Origin: Legionella genomosp. 1
Lineage (GTDB): Bacteria; Pseudomonadota; Gammaproteobacteria; Legionellales; Legionellaceae
Assembly (NCBI GenBank): GCA_945901965.1
Contig: CAMDMN010000033.1
Span: 1 to 12,975 of the forward strand
DNA: 12,975 bases
Reading direction: 5' to 3'
The position numbers and the translations under genes are program-made. The notes below the pieces were generated by a model. The model had not been told where the DNA came from. It did no database searches and saw only the letters and a list, made by a program, of their open reading frames with translations. Positions within the stretch are counted from its first letter, which is position 1; each line of letters opens with the position of its first letter. Positions 7,681 through 12,975 of the stretch are shown in pieces.

Positions 7681-7789
7681 CGCTAGTGTATGTTAAATGT
7701 AGGGTGGGCAAAGAAGCAAAGCGACGTGCCCACCATTCAAAACCTTGGGTGTCCGTCCCGGTCCGTCCCTGGTAGCGCTGGTGTAAATG
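7675..7789 (+). repeat. Imperfect direct repeats flanking the REP-like element, plus a 10-bp tandem repeat
   Basis: The sequence starting at 7675 (TGGTGGCGCTAGTGTA) recurs at 7770-7789 as TGGTAGCGCTGGTGTAAATG. There are two substitutions in the first 16 bases, and both copies continue to AATG, the first after a short insertion. The two copies lie 95 bases apart and bracket the GTAG-headed element. Just before the second copy, GTCCGTCCC is tandemly repeated with a 10-base period (7751-7760 and 7761-7770). Together this suggests a duplicated or inserted repeat block in the 298-base gap between rsmA and the methyltransferase gene. Confidence 0.6.
7699..7734 (+). repeat. REP-like palindromic element with GTAG head
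   Basis: GTAG at 7699-7702 is followed directly by a perfect 8-bp stem: GGTGGGCA (7703-7710) and TGCCCACC (7727-7734), with a 16-base loop. A GTAG head followed by a hairpin is the known layout of REP sequences handled by RAYT (TnpA-REP) transposases. Very similar GTAGGGTGGGCA elements are familiar from many bacterial genomes. No transposase is in this window. Hairpin and head are seen directly; the RAYT link is inferred. Confidence 0.7.
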
Positions 7790-7812
7790 AACCGTACAAA
7801 AGCTTAAATCAA

Positions 7813-7874
7813 GACATGATTAGGTTATTCCCCTTTTTCAAACTAAATATACTGGACATGATATCTCGTATCAT
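7813..7874 (+). promoter_or_regulatory. Possible operator region upstream of the methyltransferase gene
   Basis: GACATGAT occurs at 7813-7820 and again at 7855-7862, exactly 42 bases apart (about four helix turns). The second copy overlaps a dyad, ATGATA (7858-7863) and TATCAT (7869-7874) with a 5-base spacer. A TGGACA at 7853-7858 could be a -35, with TAATAA (7875-7880) or TATAAA (7886-7891) as poor to fair -10 candidates. The repeats are seen directly; any regulator is conjecture, and short repeats in AT-rich DNA can arise by chance. Confidence 0.25.
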
Positions 7875-7912
7875 TAATAATTCCCTATAAATTATAACAA
7901 TGAAAATATACC

Positions 7913-8785
7913 GTGCTAATTTCACATCGAGTTTCTACTTCACAAGTAGTATTAGGGGAAATTAAAAAACAATTAACCCAAGATAAAAATCTCTCTCAGT
8001 CTTTACAAGAAGTATTAAGTTTAGTTGACCAATTAGCCACTTTTGATCTTGGACAATTTTTATTACAAAATAAAGGGCTTAATGGGTACTGGACAGCTTA
8101 CGCCATACTGTATGGGAAGAACAAAGAAAATATGTCGCCCCTTGAAGATTGGCTAATCAATAAAGCACCTGGCATCCTGGCAACTCAGGAGCGCTTTGGT
8201 ATTTTTCAGAAAGAAATTTTAAAGCGTCTCAAGCCTAACATACATATTGCCTCTTTACCCTGTGGCTTAATGGAAGATTTCTTAAGTTTACCGCCTGATT
8301 GTTTAAAAGATATCAATATAACCGGTATTGATTTGGATAATGATTCTTTAAAACTTGCCCATGACATTGCTCTTGAGCGCTCCATACTTAATTGTCAATT
8401 AATAAAACGAGATGCATGGGATTTAAATTTCCATGAGTCCTTTGACCTTATTACTAGTAATGGATTAAATATATATGAGCCAAACACTGAGAAATTAATA
8501 GATTTTTATCAAGAAATTGCTAAAGCATTACGCCCTAATGGTGTGCTAATAACAAGTTATCTTTCTCATCCAGATGATAAAGCAAAACCACCGACTCAAA
8601 AAAATATTAGCCTTGAAGATGCATTAAAACAAAAAACCATTTTTCAAGATATCATTCAGGCGAAATGGCAATGCTACCAAACAGAAGAGACCATTCGAAT
8701 ACAACTGAAGAGTGCAGGATTCACCATTGAAGAAATAATTTATGACTCTCAATGCTTATTTCCAACTGTTATTGCTAGAAAATAA
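7913..8785 (+). CDS. Class I SAM-dependent methyltransferase-like protein
   Basis: This 290-residue soluble protein has two parts. Residues 1-105 are helical and lack a fold I recognise; a characteristic stretch is GLNGYWTAYAILYGKN at 55-70. Residues 108-290 have the order of a Rossmann methyltransferase: IHIASLPCGLMEDFL (motif I position, 110-124), GIDLDNDSL with acidic D140-D142 for the ribose, RDAWDL (166-171) for the adenine, FDLITSNGLNIYEP, then ALRPNGVLITSYL and a C-terminal strand pair. Motif I reads PCG-L rather than the usual GxGxG, so cofactor binding is likely but not certain. An in-frame TGA at 7901-7903 leaves GTG 7913 as the first usable start; it has no clear ribosome-binding site, and an out-of-frame ATG lies at 7900. 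It is a single gene, convergent with epmC. Substrate (small molecule, lipid or protein) is unknown. Confidence 0.8.
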   Translation: MLISHRVSTSQVVLGEIKKQLTQDKNLSQSLQEVLSLVDQLATFDLGQFLLQNKGLNGYWTAYAILYGKNKENMSPLEDWLINKAPGILATQERFGIFQKEILKRLKPNIHIASLPCGLMEDFLSLPPDCLKDINITGIDLDNDSLKLAHDIALERSILNCQLIKRDAWDLNFHESFDLITSNGLNIYEPNTEKLIDFYQEIAKALRPNGVLITSYLSHPDDKAKPPTQKNISLEDALKQKTIFQDIIQAKWQCYQTEETIRIQLKSAGFTIEEIIYDSQCLFPTVIARK

Positions 8786-8880
8786 GGAAAGGGGATGCTT
8801 TATGTGTCATGCGACTGGAACCGATTGCCTGATTACTTAAGTATAGGTTATGGAATTTTTTTTCAACGGAGGCAGACTAA
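8786..8880. terminator. Weak bidirectional terminator-like region between convergent genes
   Basis: This 95-base gap lies between the converging ends of the methyltransferase and epmC genes. It contains the palindrome TACTTAAGTA, flanked by CCT and AGG, followed on the plus strand by an eight-T run at about 8858-8865. The stem is AT-rich and imperfect, so it would be a poor intrinsic terminator. No gene is visible here. Confidence 0.3.
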
Positions 8881-9417
8881 CTACCTTAATTCACCAAAAT
8901 TAAAATCCTCAATTTTTAAACTAAGATTTGTTCCATAATAACGACAAATTGCATCACGAAATGACTTTGCTCGTTTTGGTAGGCCTTCATTACAATAAGT
9001 CTTTACTTGTTGATATATATCTTCTTTAAATTGCTCTTTATTAGCCGCCTCACCATTTAAATTATCAATACTCACAGAAAATTTAAATGAGGCCGCTAGT
9101 GATAATATCCACTCCAAAGCCTGAGGTTTTACCTCAACTTTTTGAAAAATATCTTGTTCTGCCGCAGTTCTTCCATCGGGAGCATACCAATACCCAAAAT
9201 CAAGCAGCTTACGACGCTCTTCACCTGCAATCAACCAATGAGAACACTCATGCAAGGCGCTACTATAAAAACCATGGGCAAAGATAACTGAATGATGTGG
9301 GTTGGATTCATCGGCGGGAAGATAAAGCGGCTCATCACCGCCTTTTACTAGTTTGGTATTATATTCTTTTAAAAAACTATTATTAAAAATAAAAATTAAA
9401 TCTTCATATTGATGCAT
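8881..9417 (-). CDS. epmC: Elongation factor P hydroxylase
   Basis: EpmC (YfcM) hydroxylates the beta-lysylated lysine of elongation factor P, the last step after EpmB and EpmA; EF-P relieves ribosome stalling at polyproline. The 178-residue protein matches E. coli YfcM (182) end to end in remembered motifs: YEDLIFIFNNSF near the start, DEPLYLPADE (28-37), FAHGFYSSALHECSHW (46-61), FGYWYAPDGR (74-83) and VEVKPQALEW (94-103). The H56-E57-x-x-H60 pair is the putative iron site. There is no signal peptide, so it is cytoplasmic. The gene stands alone, convergent with the methyltransferase; efp, epmA and epmB are not in this window and must lie elsewhere if the pathway works. A TATAAT 39-44 bases upstream of the ATG suggests its own promoter. 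Identification is confident. Confidence 0.93.
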   Translation of the reverse strand: MHQYEDLIFIFNNSFLKEYNTKLVKGGDEPLYLPADESNPHHSVIFAHGFYSSALHECSHWLIAGEERRKLLDFGYWYAPDGRTAAEQDIFQKVEVKPQALEWILSLAASFKFSVSIDNLNGEAANKEQFKEDIYQQVKTYCNEGLPKRAKSFRDAICRYYGTNLSLKIEDFNFGELR

Positions 9418-9455
9418 GAAAAAGCTCGTGGTCTTAATTTTCTTTATTTGAACAA

Positions 9456-9482
9456 ATTATAATTTTGTCCCGTTTAATGCAA
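9456..9482 (-). promoter_or_regulatory. Probable epmC promoter
   Basis: On the minus strand TATAAT (9461-9456) is a perfect -10, inside the palindrome AAATTATAATTT (9454-9465). The best -35 candidate is TTGCAT (9482-9477) with a short 15-base spacer, only a half match. Transcription would begin near 9449, giving a leader of about 30 bases. A dispersed repeat begins ten bases further upstream. Confidence 0.4.
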
Positions 9483-9491
9483 CTCCACCCA

Positions 9492-9592
9492 GGTACGTCA
9501 TCCAGAGCGCGTGTTTTTGCGCGAAGGATCCCCTGAATGTTGCACAATTTTCTGCAAATGGAGATCTCTCGTTGCACTCGGGATAACGTACC
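9492..9592. repeat. Palindromic dispersed-repeat-like element (about 101 bp)
   Basis: GGTACGTCATCCAGAG (9492-9507) and CTCGGGATAACGTACC (9577-9592) are inverted repeats matching at 14 of 16 positions. Internal segments GAAGGATC and GGAGATCTCTC continue the mirrored layout. Sequences of the form GTCATCC...GAAGGATC...GGGATGACG are familiar as intergenic dispersed repeats in many bacteria. The element fills much of the 197-base gap between epmC and the unknown membrane gene. No ORF or transposase is inside, and no flanking target duplication is obvious. Confidence 0.6.
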
Positions 9593-9614
9593 TTAAGGAG
9601 TATCCATTTAACTA

Positions 9615-10241
9615 TTATTTACAACATCCATAATCATGTGAACCAAAATTTTCTATTTCTTCATCACTCTCTGGTCCTTCTATAATTGCTGGAAGTGAAG
9701 TAGAAGCTTCTTCAAATCTATTTTTTGCGGGATTATATGTTGCAAAAAATTTTAAAGGTTTTTTTGGCCCCGTTGGTACTATTGATAGATCTGGGATACT
9801 ATTATTACTGCCACTACCAGACGCAGGAAGTACATTATCATTACTTTTTTCAGATGATTTTGCATGATTATATACATTTACTAAAGCTTTTACACCTTTA
9901 CCTAGCAAACCACCTAAGATTAAGAAAGGAGACCAAATAACTGCGCCTATTGATTGCATTAATCCTTTAAAACTAAGCCCCTCATGATTAAATAACCGTG
10001 ATGTAATTGTTTCGCCTAAAGTTTTACCATTATATGCATCTTTAGCGCCATAATATAGATAGCCTAAACCAATAACGCCATAAATTGCAGCTAAGGCCAG
10101 TCCTAAACCTCCGGCGACAGCTCCGTAAGTTCCTGTAGATGCAACGGCAGTATTTGAGTTGGTCATCGCTAAATATGATATAAGTGCACTGGCTAAGATA
10201 ATATTTAATGATAAAATTATATTTTTATAGATACGAGCCAC
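9615..10241 (-). CDS. Unknown membrane protein with acidic C-terminal tail
   Basis: I do not recognise this 208-residue protein. Three hydrophobic segments are visible: residues 7-27, 39-64 (rich in Gly/Ala, GAVAGGLGLALAAIYGVIGLG) and about 95-121 (IWSPFLILGGLLGKGV). The first could be a signal anchor. From residue 125 on the tail is soluble and low-complexity (Ser, Asn, Gly, Pro), ending with an acidic cluster at 188-198 (EGPESDEEIEN) and a terminal GCCK. Small, orphan, membrane-anchored proteins with a glutamate-rich tail occur among Dot/Icm effectors of Legionella and Coxiella, but that is only a hypothesis here. The GTG start at 10241 is supported by TGGAG seven bases upstream. It has no operon partner and is divergent from ansA across a 228-base gap containing a long palindrome. 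It appears coding because of the good ribosome-binding site and the coherent hydrophobic pattern. Confidence 0.75.
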   Translation of the reverse strand: MARIYKNIILSLNIILASALISYLAMTNSNTAVASTGTYGAVAGGLGLALAAIYGVIGLGYLYYGAKDAYNGKTLGETITSRLFNHEGLSFKGLMQSIGAVIWSPFLILGGLLGKGVKALVNVYNHAKSSEKSNDNVLPASGSGSNNSIPDLSIVPTGPKKPLKFFATYNPAKNRFEEASTSLPAIIEGPESDEEIENFGSHDYGCCK

Positions 10242-10328
10242 TTAGACACTCCAAAAACTTGCAATATGTTTTATAATTGTACCACAAATATGCTTAAGGT
10301 TTTATTAAGGAACTAAAGAGCTCTGACA

Positions 10329-10391
10329 GTAGCCTGGTTAGCAGCAACCGGGATCACGGCCAAACATCCCGGTTGCTGCTAACCAGGCTAC
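10329..10391. repeat. Perfect 26-bp inverted repeat: two REP-like units head to head
   Basis: The arm at 10329-10354 is the exact reverse complement of 10366-10391, with an 11-base loop (CACGGCCAAAC). Each arm starts with GTAG when read inward, and each holds its own small stem (CCTGGTT against AACCGGG with one G-T pair). The structure is therefore two GTAG-headed REP-like units in inverted orientation, as in a BIME. It lies between two divergent genes and is not followed by a T-run, so it is not a simple terminator. As RNA or a cruciform the stem would be very stable. Confidence 0.85.
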
Positions 10392-10455
10392 GATAACTAA
10401 ATGGCTATCAGCTTAGATTTTTTATAAAATCCTATAAATTTAAATCTCAAAAAAT

Positions 10456-10472
10456 GCTAAACTATATTTATG
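10456..10472 (+). promoter_or_regulatory. Possible extended -10 promoter giving a leaderless ansA transcript
   Basis: No ribosome-binding site precedes the ansA ATG at 10470. T10455-G10456 followed by TAAACT at 10458-10463 resembles an extended -10 (TGn plus hexamer), which would place the transcript start at about 10469-10471, on the start codon. There is no good -35. Other TATAAA matches at 10423 and 10433 would instead give a leader of 25-40 bases. Confidence 0.3.
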
Positions 10473-11483
10473 AAAAAAAATATCCTAATAATAAATACAG
10501 GCGGCACTATAAGCTCTGTTAAAACTTCTAAAGGCTACGAGCCAAAACTTGGTTACGTCGAAGCCGATATTAAGAAAATAAATGCGTTAACCGACCCTAA
10601 AATGCCTAATTATATCATCAAAGAATATAATCCATTGCTAGATTCATCTAATATGACAGTTAGCGATTGGAACCAAATTGCTAAAGATATCGCCGATGAA
10701 TATGATAATTTTGATGGTTTTGTAATTTTTCATGGTACAGATACGATGGCATATACAGCATCTGCTTTATCTTTTATGCTGGAAAATTTAAATAAAGCCG
10801 TAATTATTACCGGCTCACAGATTCCCTTATCAGAAGTGCGCAATGATGCTGTAGATAATATAATTACATCTCTTTGGCTTTCAGCAAATTATCCCATCAA
10901 AGAAGTTTGTATTTACTTCAATCAAAAACTACTCCGCGGTAATCGCTCCCAAAAAATCAGCTCTGATCAATTTCATGCCTTTGATTCGCCAAATTTCCCT
11001 CATCTTGCAACTATTGGAATTGAAATAGAACTTAATAAGCGTTTATTACTTAAAGAAACTGATAAAAAATTCCATAAGCAAACAATTAACCCGCACTTTA
11101 TAGCAAACTTTAGAATATTCCCAGGCTTTGCTACAGAAGTATTAGAATACATTCTAAAACAACCTGTGCGCGGCTTAGTGCTTGAAACCTACGGGGCGGG
11201 CAATGCACAAAATAATGATCCGCGATTTTTACGTTTATTAGAAGATGCGTGCCTTCGCGGAGTCGTAATTGTAAATTGTAGTCAATGCCATCATGGGCGT
11301 GTCGAAATGAACCAATATGCTACAGGATACACATTAAAAAAAGCGGGCCTTATCAGTGGCCATGACATGACACCAGAGGCGGCTCACTGTAAACTATTAT
11401 ATCTCTTAAGCAAATATTCAAATATTGCCGAAATAAAAGAGATGATGGAAAAAAATATCTGTGGTGAACTTAGTAGGAATTAA
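10470..11483 (+). CDS. ansA: Type I (cytoplasmic) L-asparaginase
   Basis: This enzyme hydrolyses L-asparagine to aspartate and ammonia. The 337-residue protein matches E. coli AnsA (338) along its full length and has no signal peptide, so it is the low-affinity cytoplasmic type. Catalytic elements are all present: nucleophile T13 in NTGGTIS, S60 in LLDSSNMT, the HGTDT motif with T90 and D91 at 88-92, and K162 in RGNRSQK. Other conserved blocks are DTMAYTASALSFMLENL and ITGSQIPLSEVRND. The C-terminal allosteric domain includes VLETYGAGNAQNND and the ending NICGELSRN. The start gives an N-terminus aligned with E. coli, although no Shine-Dalgarno sequence is visible and the first codons form an eight-A run. 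glmU follows after five bases, so the two are cotranscribed. Aspartate and ammonia supply is a plausible link, but no functional tie to glmU is established. Confidence 0.96.
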   Translation: MKKNILIINTGGTISSVKTSKGYEPKLGYVEADIKKINALTDPKMPNYIIKEYNPLLDSSNMTVSDWNQIAKDIADEYDNFDGFVIFHGTDTMAYTASALSFMLENLNKAVIITGSQIPLSEVRNDAVDNIITSLWLSANYPIKEVCIYFNQKLLRGNRSQKISSDQFHAFDSPNFPHLATIGIEIELNKRLLLKETDKKFHKQTINPHFIANFRIFPGFATEVLEYILKQPVRGLVLETYGAGNAQNNDPRFLRLLEDACLRGVVIVNCSQCHHGRVEMNQYATGYTLKKAGLISGHDMTPEAAHCKLLYLLSKYSNIAEIKEMMEKNICGELSRN

Positions 11484-11488
11484 GCAAA

Positions 11489-12865
11489 ATGCCTTTAAAT
11501 ATTGTCATCCTGGCGGCAGGCCAGGGCAAACGCATGAATTCATCAACGCCTAAAGTTCTACATAAATTAGGCGGAATAGCTATGTTGCAACGAGTCGTTA
11601 ATACAGCCTCTTGTTTAAATCCCGATGGGATCCATATAATTATTGGCCATGGAGGCGATAAAGTTAAAGAAGCGCTGCCTCATTTAAAGGTAAATTGGAT
11701 ACTACAAGATAAGCAATTAGGTACAGGGCATGCGGTATTGCAAGCTTTGCCACATATTCCTAAAGATAGTCTTGTTTTAATATTATCAGCCGACGTGCCA
11801 TTAATTCAAGCCGGCACTTTAGAAATGCTAATTAATCTTACAAAAGAAGATAACAAAGCACTTGCTTTACTATTAGCTACTATTACCGATCCAACTGGAC
11901 TTGGTCGTATTACAAGAAATGAGAATAATGAAGTTACAGCGATTGTCGAAGAAAAAGATGCTACCGAAATTCAAAAACAAATTAAAGAAATTTACTCAGG
12001 AATTTGTTGTACAAAAGCTGAAAATCTTCTTAAATGGTTACCTAAATTAACCAACTCCAATGCTCAAAAAGAATATTATTTAACGGAAATAATTGCTCAT
12101 GCTATTGCTGATAAAATCGCTATTTTATCTTTAGAAGTTAATGATCATATGGAAATTTTTGGCGTGAATGATCGCCTACAATTACAACTTTTAGAACGTC
12201 GATGGCAAAGAAAAGTAGCCTCGGATTTAATGCTAAAAGGAGTAACAATTGCTGATCAAAAGCGCATTGATATTCGTGGTGAATTACACTGTGGCAAGGA
12301 TGTATTTATCGATGTAAATACCATATTCAGCGGAAATGTAGTTATTGGCGATGGTAGTATAATCGGTGCTAATTGTATTTTAAATGAAGTTACAATTGGG
12401 GCAAATTGTGAAATTCATCCTAATTCTTTACTTGATAATTGCCAAATAGATAACGGCGGCCAAGTCGGCCCCTTCGCCCGCCTTCGCCCTGGCACACATT
12501 TAGGTGTTAATAGCAAAATTGGCAATTTTGTGGAAACCAAAGCTGCAGTTTTTGGAGAAAATTCTAAAGCTAGTCATTTAAGCTATTTAGGTGATGTGAC
12601 TATTGGTAACGATGTAAATATAGGTGCGGGTACCATAACCTGCAATTATGATGGCGTTAATAAACATAATACAACTATCGAAGACGGCGCTTTTATTGGC
12701 TCTGACACTCAACTAGTAGCGCCAGTAACCGTAGGAAAAAATGCAACCATAGGCGCTGGCAGCACGATAAGAAAAAATACTCCTGCTAATGAGCTAACTC
12801 TTACCGTCACAACACAAAAAACAATACCAGGGTGGAAAAGACCTATAAAATCAGCGCCCAAATAA
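11489..12865 (+). CDS. glmU: Bifunctional N-acetylglucosamine-1-phosphate uridyltransferase / glucosamine-1-phosphate acetyltransferase
   Basis: GlmU acetylates glucosamine-1-phosphate with acetyl-CoA and then joins it to UTP, making UDP-GlcNAc for peptidoglycan and lipopolysaccharide. The 458-residue protein is full length (E. coli 456). The N-terminal Rossmann-like half has LAAGQGKRM (8-16), K22 in PKVLHKL, QLGTGHA (76-82) and D102 in LSADVPL, where Ala replaces the commoner Gly. The C-terminal half from about residue 250 is a left-handed beta-helix of hexapeptide repeats (VVIGDGS, TIGANC, TIGNDVNIGAGT). It has catalytic H363 in ASHLSYLGD, and then NYDGVNKHNT, GSDTQLVAPVTVG and a basic end PGWKRPIK. 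AGGA ten bases before the ATG overlaps the end of ansA, so translation follows from the ansA message. No terminator is evident after the stop, only repeats. Confidence 0.97.
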   Translation: MPLNIVILAAGQGKRMNSSTPKVLHKLGGIAMLQRVVNTASCLNPDGIHIIIGHGGDKVKEALPHLKVNWILQDKQLGTGHAVLQALPHIPKDSLVLILSADVPLIQAGTLEMLINLTKEDNKALALLLATITDPTGLGRITRNENNEVTAIVEEKDATEIQKQIKEIYSGICCTKAENLLKWLPKLTNSNAQKEYYLTEIIAHAIADKIAILSLEVNDHMEIFGVNDRLQLQLLERRWQRKVASDLMLKGVTIADQKRIDIRGELHCGKDVFIDVNTIFSGNVVIGDGSIIGANCILNEVTIGANCEIHPNSLLDNCQIDNGGQVGPFARLRPGTHLGVNSKIGNFVETKAAVFGENSKASHLSYLGDVTIGNDVNIGAGTITCNYDGVNKHNTTIEDGAFIGSDTQLVAPVTVGKNATIGAGSTIRKNTPANELTLTVTTQKTIPGWKRPIKSAPK

Positions 12866-12869
12866 CATA

Positions 12870-12948
12870 GTAGCCTTGATGCAGCCATATCATTACCCAC
12901 AAGTATGATTAGTTCGTGTAGCCTTGATGCAGCGCAGCGTAATCAAGG
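12870..12948 (+). repeat. Two direct copies of a GTAG-headed REP-like element
   Basis: GTAGCCTTGATGCAGC occurs at 12870-12885 and again at 12918-12933, 48 bases apart. The second copy is complete: its CCTTGAT (12922-12928) pairs perfectly with ATCAAGG (12942-12948) around a 13-base loop rich in GCAGC. The first copy lacks the 3' stem arm and appears truncated. The GTAG head and stem match the layout at 7699 and 10329 with different stem sequences. The 110 bases after glmU hold nothing else I can identify. Confidence 0.75.
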
Positions 12949-12975
12949 TTTATTTAAAAGCAAAAACTTGTGGAT

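Noticed and set aside
7659..7734. CRISPR-like array from repeated TGCCCACC/GGTGGGCA units
   Set aside because: There are too few copies, irregular spacing and no repeat-spacer periodicity; palindromic REP-like elements explain it better.
7690..7890. 66-codon plus-strand open frame in the rsmA-methyltransferase gap
   Set aside because: It reads straight through the REP-like hairpin and tandem repeat and has no ribosome-binding site or recognisable motif; probably fortuitous.
7900..7965. Short frame from ATG 7900 (21 codons) overlapping the methyltransferase start
   Set aside because: It has no ribosome-binding site and no motif; kept only as a hint of a possible frameshift at the methyltransferase 5' end.
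9087..9287. 66-codon plus-strand open frame
   Set aside because: It is antisense to epmC, which matches its family along its full length.
10329..10391. Intrinsic terminator
   Set aside because: Neither strand has a T-run after the stem, and both flanking genes are transcribed away from it.
12709..12900. 63-codon minus-strand open frame
   Set aside because: It is antisense to the conserved C-terminus of glmU and the following repeats.

Overview
The window looks like chromosomal DNA of a low-GC gammaproteobacterium. The housekeeping proteins (RsmA, ApaH, GlmU, type I AnsA, EpmC) are of gammaproteobacterial type. The AT-rich composition, the style of the 290-residue methyltransferase and the dispersed repeats recall the Legionellales (Legionella/Coxiella relatives). 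That assignment is an inference from protein style; no 16S or other marker gene is present.

Left part (1-7614, all minus strand). This is one tightly packed gene series read right to left: rsmA, a TraI_2/MobH-relaxase-like gene, apaH, a TolC-family outer-membrane protein, a lipoprotein membrane-fusion protein, an ABC ATPase and a MacB-type permease that runs off the left edge. Gaps are at most 25 bases. Several junctions overlap (8 bases, ATGA, 8 bases, ATGA), so translational coupling is likely. The last four genes form a complete tripartite efflux or export pump whose substrate cannot be read from the sequence. The relaxase-like gene is the oddest element: it sits between rsmA and apaH, where enteric bacteria have apaG, and its HD metal-binding motif appears lost.

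Middle part (7615-10469). This accessory-looking stretch has larger gaps full of repeats. It holds a class I methyltransferase-like gene (plus strand), epmC for the EF-P hydroxylase (minus strand) and an unrecognised three-segment membrane protein with an acidic C-terminus (minus strand). Several palindromic repeats lie in the gaps. The most notable carry a 5' GTAG head followed by a stem, the layout of REP sequences mobilised by RAYT transposases. One is a perfect 26-bp inverted pair at 10329-10391.

Right part (10470-12975). ansA (cytoplasmic asparaginase I) and glmU (bifunctional UDP-GlcNAc synthesis enzyme) form a two-gene plus-strand operon 5 bases apart. Two further GTAG-headed repeat copies follow glmU and run to the window edge. 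No rRNA, tRNA, CRISPR array or transposase gene was seen.
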